From Winslowiella iniecta (GTDB lineage: Bacteria; Pseudomonadota; Gammaproteobacteria; Enterobacterales; Enterobacteriaceae), in assembly GCF_001267535.1 (NCBI RefSeq), contig NZ_JRXE01000004.1:146428-210427 (forward strand): a stretch of DNA of 64,000 bases, written 5' to 3'. Below are positions 18,600-27,452 of this stretch, in pieces (positions within the stretch are counted from its first letter, which is position 1; each line of letters starts with the position of its first letter). The position numbers and the translations under genes were made by a program. The notes beneath the pieces were generated by a model that did not search any database, had not been told where the DNA came from, and worked only from the letters and a program-made list of their open reading frames with translations.

Positions 18600-19112
18600 T
18601 TACCTCTGGTTATGCGATTACAAATCTCTCAGTGAGTAAGACTTACACGCCAGACCATGTCTGGAAACAGGGATAACCCTTCAATTCTTCCGTGTACTCG
18701 TTGTTTATCACCGTTTTTAACAGACATTAATCCTGGCACGCCATTTCGTTTATGACTGAAATTATTCACGCCTTCAGACTAACAGCTCTGGTTCTTATAT
18801 TGAACGGTCAATATAAAAAAGTTTACCCGGTTGATTGCTGGTGGCAGATTTACTAAACGGGGGATGCCGCAGCACAACTGGCCTGAGACGCCAGCCGGGT
18901 CACTGATGAGTAAATCAGCAGTTTCTGAAGAAATGCGGATTTGGTTGATTTTTGCTCAGCGGTTGACACTGCATCGGTTAAAGCGATGCAGGGATTTAGC
19001 GAATGTCTTATCATATCTGTGCAGACGAGGAGACTGTTTCTTAGGATTAATCCGTATTGGCTCAGATCTCAGACCGGCCGTTAATCCGTTAGTTCAGCAA
19101 GAGGGAATCAAA
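18600..19112. other. betT / DUF421 divergent intergenic region
   Basis: 513 bp with no gene I can support. It holds the BetI-like palindrome at 18795-18816 and the ribosome site of the DUF421 gene. A frame extending the DUF421 gene upstream from 18831 has no ribosome site and no recognisable sequence, so I treat it as non-coding. Confidence 0.6.
18795..18816. promoter_or_regulatory. BetI-like operator
   Basis: A perfect 9-bp inverted repeat, TTATATTGA and TCAATATAA, around ACGG. It contains ATTGAACG, the core of the E. coli BetI site in the betT-betI region. It lies 196 bp upstream of betT and 297 bp before the DUF421 start. It implies choline-responsive repression by a BetI encoded elsewhere. 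Confidence 0.75.
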
Positions 19113-19763
19113 GTGGAATACTATGGAATAGTCCTGGTTAAATTTATTATCGGTTTTTTTATCGTTATCCTTCACCTTAATCTGTCAGGTAAAACCCAGC
19201 TATCACAAATGACCCCGGTGGATTTTATTGGCAACTTTGTGCTGGGTGGTGTGATTGGGGGCGTTATCTACAGTGATACCATCCCACTTTATCAGTATCT
19301 TATTGTTCTGCTGATTGGCGTCAGCTTAATTTCACTGCTTAATTCGGTGACGAAACACATCAGTTTCTTTCGTATTGTGGCAATCGGTGAACCGATACCG
19401 ATTATCAAAAAAGGACGATTCCTGATGGATAACATCCTGCAGAAAAAGAATAAAATCGACATATTGAATATTACCTCACAACTTCATTGCCAGGGTGTTC
19501 ACTCATTCCAGAGCGTAACCTATGCACAGATTGAGCCTAACGGTCAGCTGACGGTGATCTGTGATGAAGATGTGATGCCTTCAGTCATCATTATGAAGCA
19601 GGGGAAGGTCAGAAGTTATGCACTCCATGCCGTGGATAAAGATGAGAACTGGCTTAATGATGAAATAAATAAAAGAGAGATTCAGCAAGAGGAGATATTT
19701 ATTGCAGAGTTCTGGGAAGGACGCGTGATTTTTATCCTGAATAATGGCGAAGTTGTCCATTAA
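19113..19763 (+). CDS. DUF421 (YetF-type) membrane protein
   Basis: The GTG at 19113 is chosen because AGAGGGA sits about 8 nt before it; this gives 216 residues. Three N-terminal membrane helices (about residues 4-24, 38-52, 60-80) include LSGKTQLSQMTPVDFIGNFV, the family hallmark (GKr-x-l-x-q-mt-pfD). The cytosolic C-terminal domain has GEPIPIIKKGRFLMDNI and HSFQSVTYAQIEPNGQLTVI, also typical of YetF/DUF421. The function is not established; Bacillus YetF relatives act around spore and cell envelope. It ends in a strong bidirectional terminator. Confidence 0.8.
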   Translation: MEYYGIVLVKFIIGFFIVILHLNLSGKTQLSQMTPVDFIGNFVLGGVIGGVIYSDTIPLYQYLIVLLIGVSLISLLNSVTKHISFFRIVAIGEPIPIIKKGRFLMDNILQKKNKIDILNITSQLHCQGVHSFQSVTYAQIEPNGQLTVICDEDVMPSVIIMKQGKVRSYALHAVDKDENWLNDEINKREIQQEEIFIAEFWEGRVIFILNNGEVVH

Positions 19764-19772
19764 AGTGGCCTG

Positions 19773-19808
19773 AAGCTGTAATCAGCGATTAAGCGCTGAT
19801 TACAGCTT
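19773..19808. terminator. Bidirectional terminator between DUF421 and LysR genes
   Basis: A perfect 15-bp stem, AAGCTGTAATCAGCG with CGCTGATTACAGCTT, around ATTAAG. It occupies most of the convergent gap. Confidence 0.8.
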
Positions 19809-19810
19809 TA

Positions 19811-20698
19811 TCACAAGTGCAGATTCTGCATCAGGTAGTCGATAAACAGCCGGCACTTGAGCCGGATACGATGATCGCCGGCAAAGACGACGGTGATGTC
19901 CTGCTGCGGAAGGCGATATTCTGGAAAAAGCTGCACCAGTTCTCCGGTGGCTCTCTCCGTTTTGACCAGCCACTCCGGCAGAATAGCGATGCCCAGCCCG
20001 GATTTTACCATCGCTTTTATCGATGATGAGGAGTTCGCATAAAATCGGGCGGTCGCCCGCAGCTCAAAGGTTTCCCGCTCAGCGTGGCACAATGTCCATT
20101 GGGTCGGCGTCGCTAAGTTGCTGTTAGCAATCCATTGTGCGGAATTTAAATCAGCGAGTGAGTGAAGCGGATTATCTCTGAGCCATTGTGCGGATGCCAC
20201 CATTACAATCGGGTAACTGGCCAGTTTACGGCTTTTTAATGTGGAGTCGCGCAAGGTGCCAAGACGAATGGCAAGATCAAGTCGTTCAGAAATTAAATCA
20301 TTAAGAGAGGCATCAGCAAAATAATTGATATTTAAAGCCGGGTGAATTTCGCAAAACTTAGCAATTAACGGCAGCAGGTATTTTTCACCAAATTCTGCCG
20401 TCGAGGTGATCGTCAGGGTGCCAGAAAGTGAACGATGACTTTCACTGATATTTTCCAGAGAGGTCTGGATCGTGAGAAATATCTGCTGAAAGTCATTATA
20501 CAAGGTCTCACCCGCCTCAGTCAGCGTGATGCCGCGGGTATTACGGATCAGCAGTGGAATATTCAACAGATCCTCAAGGGATTTAACGTGAATACTGGCC
20601 ATCGCCTTACTGATAAAAAGTCGCTCGGCGGCACGCGTGAAAGAGCCACAATCGACTACCGCGATAAACGTCTGAATCTGTTTTAAGTGATTAAACAT
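19811..20698 (-). CDS. LysR-family regulator of the adjacent MFS exporter
   Basis: 295 residues. The N-terminal winged helix (FIAVVDCGSFTRAAERLFIS, then KSLEDLLNIPLLIR) is followed by an effector domain with SGTLTITSTAEFGEKYLLPL and ISERLDLAIRLGTLRDSTL, a pattern of the CrgA/DsdC-type LysR group that has ERLDLAIRxGxLxDSxL. It is divergent from the DHA2 exporter gene with an 89-bp gap rich in AT, where its operator should lie. The inducer is unknown. Confidence 0.88.
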   Translation of the reverse strand: MFNHLKQIQTFIAVVDCGSFTRAAERLFISKAMASIHVKSLEDLLNIPLLIRNTRGITLTEAGETLYNDFQQIFLTIQTSLENISESHRSLSGTLTITSTAEFGEKYLLPLIAKFCEIHPALNINYFADASLNDLISERLDLAIRLGTLRDSTLKSRKLASYPIVMVASAQWLRDNPLHSLADLNSAQWIANSNLATPTQWTLCHAERETFELRATARFYANSSSSIKAMVKSGLGIAILPEWLVKTERATGELVQLFPEYRLPQQDITVVFAGDHRIRLKCRLFIDYLMQNLHL

Positions 20699-20787
20699 TG
20701 ACTGTTAAATTTTAGTAAACATCGAGTTTAATTTATATTAATCGACAGTCAGCGTCAAGTCATCCAGAATCCGTGCCGGAGGTCAAA

Positions 20788-22155
20788 ATGACATATCGTT
20801 ATCGTGTTGCCATTATCTTTTTAGCCGGTTTTTTTATTGACTGCATTAATATTTTTATGTCAGCCATTGCATTGCCTGATATTTCCCGCGAACTGCATAT
20901 TTCTGAATCCAGCGTGGTCTGGGTGGCAAACAGTTATATTCTCGGTTTAACCCTGATTATTCCGCTCAGCAACTGGATTGCCAGTCTGGCAGGTGCACGG
21001 TTTACCATGATGGTGTCGATGGTGATATTTAGTATCGGGGCGTTACTTTCGGGTCTGTCGACTGATTTTTTCTCGCTGACGCTGTTCCGCTTTATCCAGG
21101 GCGTGGGCGGTGGCCTGCTGATTCCGGTTGGCCAGGCCTTAACCGTGGGCATGTTTAAACAAGATGAGCGCGCCAGAATATCGACGTTGATTATGGCGGT
21201 GGCGCTGATAGCACCGGCCTGCTCGCCTGCTGTTGGTGGAGCGTTAGTCGATCACTTTTCATGGCGTTGGGTTTTCCTTGGCAATATTCCGTTTAGTCTG
21301 ATCACCGCAGCGCTGGCGCTACTGTGGATCAGAGCCGAAAAAACCACCGCGCATCGCCCCGATCTTGCGGGCTTAGTGTTGGTAAGCCTGACGCTGACGG
21401 CACTGCTGCTGGGCATGTCGTGCTATGCCGCTGCGGTCAGCAATCAGATAGCGCTGGCACTGTTGCTGACCGGAATCGTTCTGGCGCTGTGGTATCTGAG
21501 GCATTACCGGCGGAAAGCCGATCCCATTCTGGATTTAAGCGTGCTGCTTAATCCCCGCATGGGCTTCTCTGTACTGATCTATCACGCGATACCCGGCATT
21601 TTTAGCGGGGTAAACTTACTGAGCATCTTTTTCCTGCAACAGGTGCTGGGCTGGTCCGCCAGCGAAACCGGGCTGATGATGGTACTGTATGCCGCCGGGG
21701 CTTTTTGCGCCATGATGACGGGTGGACGGCTATATAACCGTATCGGCGCCGCGCCGCTGTTTCTCACCGGACTGTTGCTGCATGCCGCGGGTATCGCACT
21801 GCTGTCGCTGGTCGGCAGCGCGCATGGACTGCCGTTACTGATAATCGCTTACCTGCTGATGGGGTCGGGCGGGGGCATCGGCGCCAGTACTGCCCAGACC
21901 ACCGCGATGCTCGACTTTACCGATGAGCGTTTGGCTCGTGCCAGCACGGTGTGGAATCTGAATCGCCAGATGTCATTCAGCATCGGGGCGGCGCTCTTTA
22001 CTCTTATGGTTAATCTGCTGCAACAACAGACCACCATAACCTCGGCTTATCATTACACGTTTCTTATTGCTGCCGGGCTGGGGTTATTGCCTCTGCTCAG
22101 GCTTAAGCAGCTTATTCCACAACCGGAGTCCTTATGCCATCAGAAAAAGAGTTAA
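20788..22155 (+). CDS. DHA2-family MFS multidrug exporter
   Basis: The ATG at 20788 has GGAGG 5 nt upstream and gives 455 residues. About 14 membrane helices are apparent, as in the DHA2 (EmrB/QacA) group. Visible motifs are DISRELHISESSVVWVANSY (helix 1-2 loop), RFIQGVGGGLLIPVGQALTV and APACSPAVGGALVDHFSWRW, the antiporter motif C, followed by the WRWVFLGNIP signature of EmrB relatives. Such inner-membrane proteins export drugs or lipophilic compounds using proton influx. No EmrA-like partner is nearby. It overlaps the next gene by 22 nt, so the two form an operon, probably controlled by the divergent LysR. Confidence 0.87.
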   Translation: MTYRYRVAIIFLAGFFIDCINIFMSAIALPDISRELHISESSVVWVANSYILGLTLIIPLSNWIASLAGARFTMMVSMVIFSIGALLSGLSTDFFSLTLFRFIQGVGGGLLIPVGQALTVGMFKQDERARISTLIMAVALIAPACSPAVGGALVDHFSWRWVFLGNIPFSLITAALALLWIRAEKTTAHRPDLAGLVLVSLTLTALLLGMSCYAAAVSNQIALALLLTGIVLALWYLRHYRRKADPILDLSVLLNPRMGFSVLIYHAIPGIFSGVNLLSIFFLQQVLGWSASETGLMMVLYAAGAFCAMMTGGRLYNRIGAAPLFLTGLLLHAAGIALLSLVGSAHGLPLLIIAYLLMGSGGGIGASTAQTTAMLDFTDERLARASTVWNLNRQMSFSIGAALFTLMVNLLQQQTTITSAYHYTFLIAAGLGLLPLLRLKQLIPQPESLCHQKKS

Positions 22156-22535
22156 CTGCTCACCAGAGCGTCATCGAACTTCATCAATGGATAGAAGACG
22201 TCTTTACCGGGCGCGCGGGGCATCCGTCCACGCTGGAGAAACTGCTCAGCAGTTTCAGTGCATCCTTTAGCATGATAACGATTAAAGGTCAGCTTATTGG
22301 CCTGGCAGAGGTAGAAACCCTGTTTCGTCAACAATCCTCGGGACGACCAGAGTTACGTATCGAGATTGACGCCTGTGAAACGCTGGCTGAAACCGCAGAA
22401 AGCGTGGTGTGCCGCTATCGTGAAACGCATCACTGGCAGGGAAGTGTCCAGTCCCGCTGGTCGCTGGCAATCATTGATATTGATAACGGACAGCCGGTCT
22501 GGCGCTATCTTCATGAAACGGCGATAGCGCAGTAA
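22134..22535 (+). CDS. NTF2/SnoaL-like small protein
   Basis: 133 residues. The plan fits the SnoaL/DUF4440 cone fold: an N-terminal helix pair (VIELHQWIEDVFTG, LEKLLSSFSASFSMI), strand and turn GQLIGLAEVETLFRQQ, and C-terminal strands with SVVCRYRETHHWQG and WRYLHETAIA. Such proteins serve as enzymes or binding partners for small molecules. Translation starts inside the end of the exporter gene, which ties its expression to export and suggests work on the same compound. No catalytic residues can be assigned. Confidence 0.65.
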   Translation: MPSEKELTAHQSVIELHQWIEDVFTGRAGHPSTLEKLLSSFSASFSMITIKGQLIGLAEVETLFRQQSSGRPELRIEIDACETLAETAESVVCRYRETHHWQGSVQSRWSLAIIDIDNGQPVWRYLHETAIAQ

Positions 22536-22547
22536 CGGCTTAACTGA

Positions 22548-22577
22548 TGGCGAAGCCGCATGATTCCGGTTTCGCCA
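22548..22577. terminator. Hairpin after the SnoaL-like gene
   Basis: TGGCGAA with TTCGCCA, extended inside by GCCG/CGG, around CATGATTC. It lacks a T tract but is placed 13 nt after the stop codon. Confidence 0.45.
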
Positions 22578-22716
22578 CCGGCGTGGTTAAGCGCAAATCT
22601 AATGTAAGCCTCTGTAAATTCCAGTCATTTAATATAATGTTTTTAACCTGGCGTTCCGCTGATCCCTTATCTAAAATAACGTCACTGCAAGTAATTCATC
22701 CAGACTGGCTCAGGGA

Positions 22717-23295
22717 ATGACAAATTTAACACTCTTTAATCGTGCACTGTTTCTGTCATTTCTGACGCTGGCCGGTTGTACTTCCCATAAGCCGGTAAGT
22801 GACCAGCAAACGCTAAATCACCCTTCAGCGGACACGCTTTACCGCAGCAAAAACACCGATCTTATTCCGGTGATTGCCGCACTTCACGATCAAATGCATT
22901 CATGGCAAGGTACGCCTTATCATTGGGGCGGAACTGAATTAACCGGTGTGGATTGTTCCGGATTTGTCTGGCGCACGCTGAAAGACAGATTTAATCTGCC
23001 AATGGACAGAGTCACCACCAGTCAGCTGATCCTGATGGGTACAAAAATCGAACCTGCACATCTGCAACCCGGAGATTTGGTGTTTTTCCGCATTCATCGG
23101 CAGATGCATGTGGGCTTTTATGATACGGATAAACACTTTCTTCATGCCTCGGCAAGCAAAGGCGTGATGCGCTCTTCGCTGAATAATCCTTACTGGAAAT
23201 CCGTTTTTCTCGAAGCCAGAAGGTTGCCGAAAGAGAAGGGGGCGCAAATTACATTTAACTATACCGATGATGAAGGTCAGTTAGCCAAAAACTAA
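22717..23295 (+). CDS. nlpC: NlpC/P60 lipoprotein, probable peptidoglycan endopeptidase
   Basis: 192 residues starting at ATG 22717 (only a weak AGGG nearby). A signal sequence ends in the lipobox LTLAGC, so it is a lipoprotein; the next residues TS favour the outer membrane. The C-terminal NlpC/P60 domain has the catalytic Cys in GTPYHWGGTELTGVDCSGFV and His in MHVGFYDT, then FLHASASKGVMRSSLNNPYW, all very close to E. coli NlpC. Family members cut the D-Glu-meso-Dap bond or related links in stem peptides. It is longer than E. coli NlpC (154) by an N-terminal linker and a C-terminal tail. Confidence 0.85.
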   Translation: MTNLTLFNRALFLSFLTLAGCTSHKPVSDQQTLNHPSADTLYRSKNTDLIPVIAALHDQMHSWQGTPYHWGGTELTGVDCSGFVWRTLKDRFNLPMDRVTTSQLILMGTKIEPAHLQPGDLVFFRIHRQMHVGFYDTDKHFLHASASKGVMRSSLNNPYWKSVFLEARRLPKEKGAQITFNYTDDEGQLAKN

Positions 23296-23599
23296 CCGAT
23301 GCAGCTGTCAATCGGTCTTTAATGCCCTGTTCCACCAATATGCTCTTCTTTCTGCCTTGCGCCGTAAATCTGATGCTCGTCGTTGCCAGCGAAAGTAACA
23401 CCAGTCCTCACGCTGTCCTGTGTGAGTTGAATATCACACAGGTTCGGATGTATATTTCGCCAGGCAAAATCTTAATTGATGAGGGTTTTGATATTGGAAG
23501 TCTGTCGAGAATTATGATCAATTTCCGCATCATCCTTTGCCAGGCGACGATGTCCGATCATTAATACAATAAGATAGTTAATCTTGACCGGGTGAAATA
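23296..23599. other. Intergenic region with no recognised feature
   Basis: 304 bp between the NlpC gene and a LysR gene of the same direction. I see an AT-rich stretch before 23600 that should contain the LysR promoter, but no gene, repeat or convincing hairpin. Confidence 0.5.
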
Positions 23600-24493
23600 A
23601 TGAATATCAAGCAACTGAGTTATTTTTGTCAAATCGTTGAGTCCGGCAGCGCCAGTGCGGCGGCGAAGCAACTCTTTATTGCTCCAACCGCGATCAGCAT
23701 GCAGTTAGCCGCGCTGGAGCAGGAGCTGGGCGGTGAATTACTGAACCGCAGCTCCCGGCCAATGTCATTAACCAAACTGGGTAATTTCTTTTATCCCCGC
23801 GCCCAGCAGCTGTTATATGATTTTCATAAGTTGCAAAGTGAAACCCGGTCGTTTATCACCCGTGCTGATACAGTATTAAATATTGCCTTTCCGCGCTCGA
23901 TTATGGTGAATCTGTTACCGAAAGCGATTAAATCCTTTACGGAAAATAATAGTCATATTACGCTTAATCTGACGGAGGTACTGTCAGAATATCAGCCGGA
24001 AATGATACAGAATCAAACGATTGATATTGGTATCACGCGCGAGTTTGAAGGTGACTGCATCGTGCCGGATAATTTAAACCATCACCTGATACTGATTGAT
24101 CCCTTATTCGCCGCCATTCCGCGCGAACACTATTTAACGAAGAAAAAGTTTTTAACGTTGCATGATTTCTGTCATTCCCCCTTTATCAGTTATCCAAAAG
24201 ATGATCGCAGCGGTTTTGCGCAAAAAATTCTTGATTACTTCACCGCTCATCAATGTATGCCAATCATTTCACATCGCGCAATTGAAATTCATACCGCACT
24301 GGCGCTGGTCGGCGCAGGGTTAGGCGTGACTTTAATTGGTAAATCAGCCATTCCTGATAATCGCCAGGATATTCTGTTTATCCCCATCGAGGACTTTAAA
24401 GTAAACAGCTATATTTACGCCATCAGCAATCCAGACAACAGCGGTACACATATTGATGCATTTATAGAGGTATTAAAGCGTGTGGTTGCGTAA
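23600..24493 (+). CDS. LysR-family regulator next to the RraA/MFS operon
   Basis: 297 residues. It starts MNIKQLSYFCQIVESGSASA with AAKQLFIAPTAISMQLAALE as the recognition region, the Nac/Cbl-like subgroup in which Y-F replaces the usual F at the first helix. The effector domain includes IDIGITREFEG and a glycine-rich ALVGAGLGVTLIG near the C-terminus. It is convergent with the transporter gene, with only 1 nt between the two stop codons, so the pair belong to one module; the regulator reads toward the operon rather than being divergent from it. The ligand is presumably a carboxylic acid used by the RraA proteins; this is inference. Confidence 0.85.
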   Translation: MNIKQLSYFCQIVESGSASAAAKQLFIAPTAISMQLAALEQELGGELLNRSSRPMSLTKLGNFFYPRAQQLLYDFHKLQSETRSFITRADTVLNIAFPRSIMVNLLPKAIKSFTENNSHITLNLTEVLSEYQPEMIQNQTIDIGITREFEGDCIVPDNLNHHLILIDPLFAAIPREHYLTKKKFLTLHDFCHSPFISYPKDDRSGFAQKILDYFTAHQCMPIISHRAIEIHTALALVGAGLGVTLIGKSAIPDNRQDILFIPIEDFKVNSYIYAISNPDNSGTHIDAFIEVLKRVVA

Positions 24494-24494
24494 C

Positions 24495-25826
24495 CTATGC
24501 GGTTTTCATCGGCTCCTCGATTGTCAGCACAATAATAAAGGTAAGAATTGAGATAATGGACATAAAGACAAATACTGTGTTCCAGCCGTAATAGTCCAGG
24601 ATCAATCCACCGATAAACGGTGTTGCTGCCCCTCCAAGCTGCCCCCCCATATTGACGATAGCGTTAGCGGTGGGGAAATTTCGCCTGGCGATAAACGACA
24701 TCGGATATACCATATACGCCGAAAATCCAATACTCAGTAGCAGGCCGGTTAAGAACAATAATAACGCGCAGATAAGTGGATTGGCCGGGATGTAAATCAG
24801 AAACAGCATCATTACCGAGGTCGAAATTGCTGAAATCAGCATCCCCGGCTTTCTGCGTTTACCAAGCATTTTATCGGAGATAATGCCACCGAACAGATTC
24901 CCGAGTACCGCGCCAACCCACGGAGCCGCCGCGACAAAGCCCATTCCCATTACCGAGAACTGTTTTTCTGTCAGCAGATAGGTAGGGATCCATGCCAGCA
25001 ACAAACTGGAGATGCCGAGCTGGAAGCAATAGCCCAGACTACATCCCCACACATTCCATGAGCGGTAGATTTGACCGCTGCTGTTCAGCGTTTTTACCGG
25101 CCGCACACGAATCAGTGCATCGAGAAAGGCGATTTTTTTATACTGATCTTGCGGCTGTTTTTGTCGTGCATCCGCTGCTTTTTCGTTAATCAGATCGATT
25201 TCTGCCGCATTAGTAAAGCGAGAGTTTTCAGGCTTATCGGCGACAAAGAAATACCACAGTATCGGTAGCAGCAGGCCGGGTAAGGCGAAAAACAGAAAAA
25301 TCTCTTTCCATCCCCAGTGGGTAATGATTAGCGAACCGATAATCGGGGTAAGCACCGGGCCGAGTTTTATTGAGGATAGAAAAATGCCTGAGGCGATGCC
25401 TTTTTCACGTGATGGAAACCAGTTATTGATGGTGGATGTCACGCCAATCGGGAGCGGTCCTTCGGCGACGCCCAGCAACATCCGGCAGATTTTCAGCTGA
25501 AAAATGGAACCCACCATCCCCGTTAGCCCGGTTGCCACTGAGGTCAGCACCATGGAGGTGGTAAAGACTTTGCGCACGCCAAAGCGTGAAATCAGCCAGG
25601 CAGAAGGTAATTGCACCAGTGCATAGGCGATAAGAAACAGGCTGGCCAGTGCGCCTGCTTCCGTATTCGTCATGGTGAACTCTTTACGAATAAACGGCAG
25701 CGCTACCCCGAGGTTTGCGCGATCCGCTGCGGCAACCGTATAGATAAGAAAAAACAGGGTAGCCACCCACCAGCGGTGGTGGGTGGTTTTCTGCTGAGCT
25801 GGCGCGAGTTCAATACGTGTACTCAT
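24495..25826 (-). CDS. MFS transporter of the anion:cation symporter (ACS) family
   Basis: 443 residues, 12 membrane helices. The N-terminal pattern WWVATLFFLIYTVAAADRAN and then IRKEFTMTNTEAGALASLF is the hallmark of ACS carriers (D-galactonate, glucarate, phthalate types), with RMLLGVAEGPLPIGVT and NWFPSREKGIASGIFLSS (motif after helix 4) following. ACS proteins import organic acids with protons. It is the last gene of a minus-strand operon with two RraA-type genes 10 nt and about 700 nt upstream, so its cargo is likely an oxo- or hydroxy-acid that those enzymes split. Confidence 0.87.
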   Translation of the reverse strand: MSTRIELAPAQQKTTHHRWWVATLFFLIYTVAAADRANLGVALPFIRKEFTMTNTEAGALASLFLIAYALVQLPSAWLISRFGVRKVFTTSMVLTSVATGLTGMVGSIFQLKICRMLLGVAEGPLPIGVTSTINNWFPSREKGIASGIFLSSIKLGPVLTPIIGSLIITHWGWKEIFLFFALPGLLLPILWYFFVADKPENSRFTNAAEIDLINEKAADARQKQPQDQYKKIAFLDALIRVRPVKTLNSSGQIYRSWNVWGCSLGYCFQLGISSLLLAWIPTYLLTEKQFSVMGMGFVAAAPWVGAVLGNLFGGIISDKMLGKRRKPGMLISAISTSVMMLFLIYIPANPLICALLLFLTGLLLSIGFSAYMVYPMSFIARRNFPTANAIVNMGGQLGGAATPFIGGLILDYYGWNTVFVFMSIISILTFIIVLTIEEPMKTA

Positions 25827-25836
25827 AAATGTAATC

Positions 25837-26493
25837 TCACTCTAAATGAAAACGCCGGAAGGTTTCTGCTAAATGCATTAATTCAGCGGTCGTGGCACCC
25901 TGTTCAATGGCGGTTTTAAATCTGCTTTCTTTTTCTTCACGGGCGACAGATTGGGAAATGGCATGATCCAGCGTAGCGGGCGGCACAATTACCACGCCGT
26001 CTCTGTCGCCAATGACAATGTCGCCGGGGTGAATCACACAGTCGCCAATTGTCACCGGAATATTAATTGCTCCTGGCTGATGTTTCCCGGTGCCCTTAAT
26101 GGATAAACCGCGGGCAAAGGCCGGGAAGTGCAGATCAACAATCGCCTGAGCGTCACGCACCGCGCCGTTAACCACAATGCCCGCCAGTCCGAGGGTCATG
26201 GCCTGAGTAGTGAGTACGTCGCCCCAGACGCCAGCTTCCATAAAACCTTTGCACTCGATCACCAGCACATCGCCAGGCCTGGCATGCAGCAGGGCGTAAT
26301 GAATCATCAGATTATCGGCAGGGCGCATATCAATGGTGAATGCCGGGCCGACCATTTTCATCGTCGGGCTAAGCGGTTTAATACCTGAATCCAGGGCACC
26401 AAAGGCTCCCTGCGCTTCATATACCGTGGCGGTGCCAAGCTGTTTTAACAGATCAATGGTTTGTGCAGATAAAGGGACGGGGTTATTGATCAT
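25837..26493 (-). CDS. RraA-family aldolase/decarboxylase-like protein (copy 1)
   Basis: 218 residues. It has the RraA fold signature: AGVWGDVLTTQAMTLGLAG (Gly-Asp loop at about residues 88-92) and NGAVRD with the invariant Arg113-Asp114 that bind metal and substrate in 4-hydroxy-4-methyl-2-oxoglutarate / 4-carboxy-4-hydroxy-2-oxoadipate (HMG/CHA) aldolases. GDIVIGDRDGVVIVP is the C-terminal motif. True RNase E regulators lack the extended C-terminal helix seen here (residues 180-218), so an aldolase or oxaloacetate decarboxylase is more likely. It lies between a second RraA gene and the ACS transporter. Confidence 0.82.
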   Translation of the reverse strand: MINNPVPLSAQTIDLLKQLGTATVYEAQGAFGALDSGIKPLSPTMKMVGPAFTIDMRPADNLMIHYALLHARPGDVLVIECKGFMEAGVWGDVLTTQAMTLGLAGIVVNGAVRDAQAIVDLHFPAFARGLSIKGTGKHQPGAINIPVTIGDCVIHPGDIVIGDRDGVVIVPPATLDHAISQSVAREEKESRFKTAIEQGATTAELMHLAETFRRFHLE

Positions 26494-26524
26494 CGGATGC
26501 TCCTGGTTAATTAAAAGGTGGTTT

Positions 26525-27196
26525 TTATTTATTAGGGTTGCGTTGCAGCAGGTGATAATGATGTTTTTTGCGAGCGTCAGAGAGGGTCATTCCGTTTAGG
26601 GCATCGTCGAGAATCTGTTGCTCAATTTTCTGCATGGTAAGGGCTCTGTTTACCACCGCTTCAATATGCTGCTGAGCGATCACCACCACGCCATCAATAT
26701 CGGCAACCACGAGGTCGCCCGGTTTAATCAGCACACCGCTTATGGCTATCGGCTCACAGACTGCGGCGACCTGCACCCGATCTTTACCGGTGCGCATATA
26801 GTTACCCAGGGCATACAGTGGATAATTCACCGCGTTAGCTTCGGCGGTATCACGGCATACACCATTGATTACCGTGCCGGCGATGCCTTTTTGCGCAGCC
26901 AGCTGGCTTAAAATTCCGCCCCAGACGGTACAGTCCAGGCGTCCGGCATTATCAATGACCACGACGTCTCCCGGTTTTACCTGATCGATAAAATCGCCCA
27001 CTGTGCCGGGCTGATCGTGATCGATCGCGACATAACGCACTGTCCATGCGCGGCCAACAATCGCCTGATTAGCCGTGATCGGTTTAATTCCCAATAAGGA
27101 ACCCGGCAGAGAAAAGTAATCCAGCGCATCGGAAAGTTCTGGCGTGGTTAATTGACGGGCTTTTTCGATACTGTGTGTGAGATTTGTTTGTGTCAT
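26525..27196 (-). CDS. RraA-family protein (copy 2)
   Basis: 223 residues, the first gene of the operon. Motifs: TTPELSDALDYFSLPGSLLG, DCTVWGGILSQLAAQKGIAG, NGVCRD (Arg-Asp kept) and GDLVVADIDGVVVIAQ. It differs from copy 1 in the loop before the Arg-Asp (GG replaces GD), so the two are diverged paralogues and not a recent duplication; they may form a hetero-oligomer or act on successive substrates. The family includes metal-dependent HMG/CHA aldolases and RNase E inhibitors; the catabolic transporter downstream favours the former. A 31-nt gap separates it from copy 1. Confidence 0.8.
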   Translation of the reverse strand: MTQTNLTHSIEKARQLTTPELSDALDYFSLPGSLLGIKPITANQAIVGRAWTVRYVAIDHDQPGTVGDFIDQVKPGDVVVIDNAGRLDCTVWGGILSQLAAQKGIAGTVINGVCRDTAEANAVNYPLYALGNYMRTGKDRVQVAAVCEPIAISGVLIKPGDLVVADIDGVVVIAQQHIEAVVNRALTMQKIEQQILDDALNGMTLSDARKKHHYHLLQRNPNK

Positions 27197-27406
27197 CAGT
27201 GTCTCCTTTTACATCATGATTTCTCATCAGGGCTCAGGAGACAATTGGGTGAAAATGGATGTAAGTTCAAAAAAAATGAATCTGACGCGTGCAGGCAAAA
27301 ATAGTGTGGGGGTTATTTGTAATGCATTGAATTTAAATATTAATTTTTTTATTTATCGACAGGCTGCGATGCTTTTTTTGCGACAAGAATCAAAATAAAT
27401 GTCAGC

Positions 27407-27426
27407 GGTCGGCTTTTCAGCCGACC
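27407..27426. terminator. Terminator-like hairpin after ynfM
   Basis: GGTCGGC pairs with GCCGACC around TTTTCA, 27 nt beyond the ynfM stop on the minus strand. The minus-strand sequence continues into GACATTTATTTTG, a loose T-rich tail. Confidence 0.6.
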
Positions 27427-27452
27427 CGCCAGTGAGAGAGAGGGGCAGTGTG

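Noticed and set aside
18831-19112. N-terminal extension of the DUF421 protein
   Set aside because: The extension has no ribosome site or family similarity; the GTG at 19113 has AGAGGGA and gives the usual family start.
23322-23564. 80-residue frame in the gap before the LysR gene at 23600
   Set aside because: No ribosome site, no family pattern and unusual composition; treated as non-coding.
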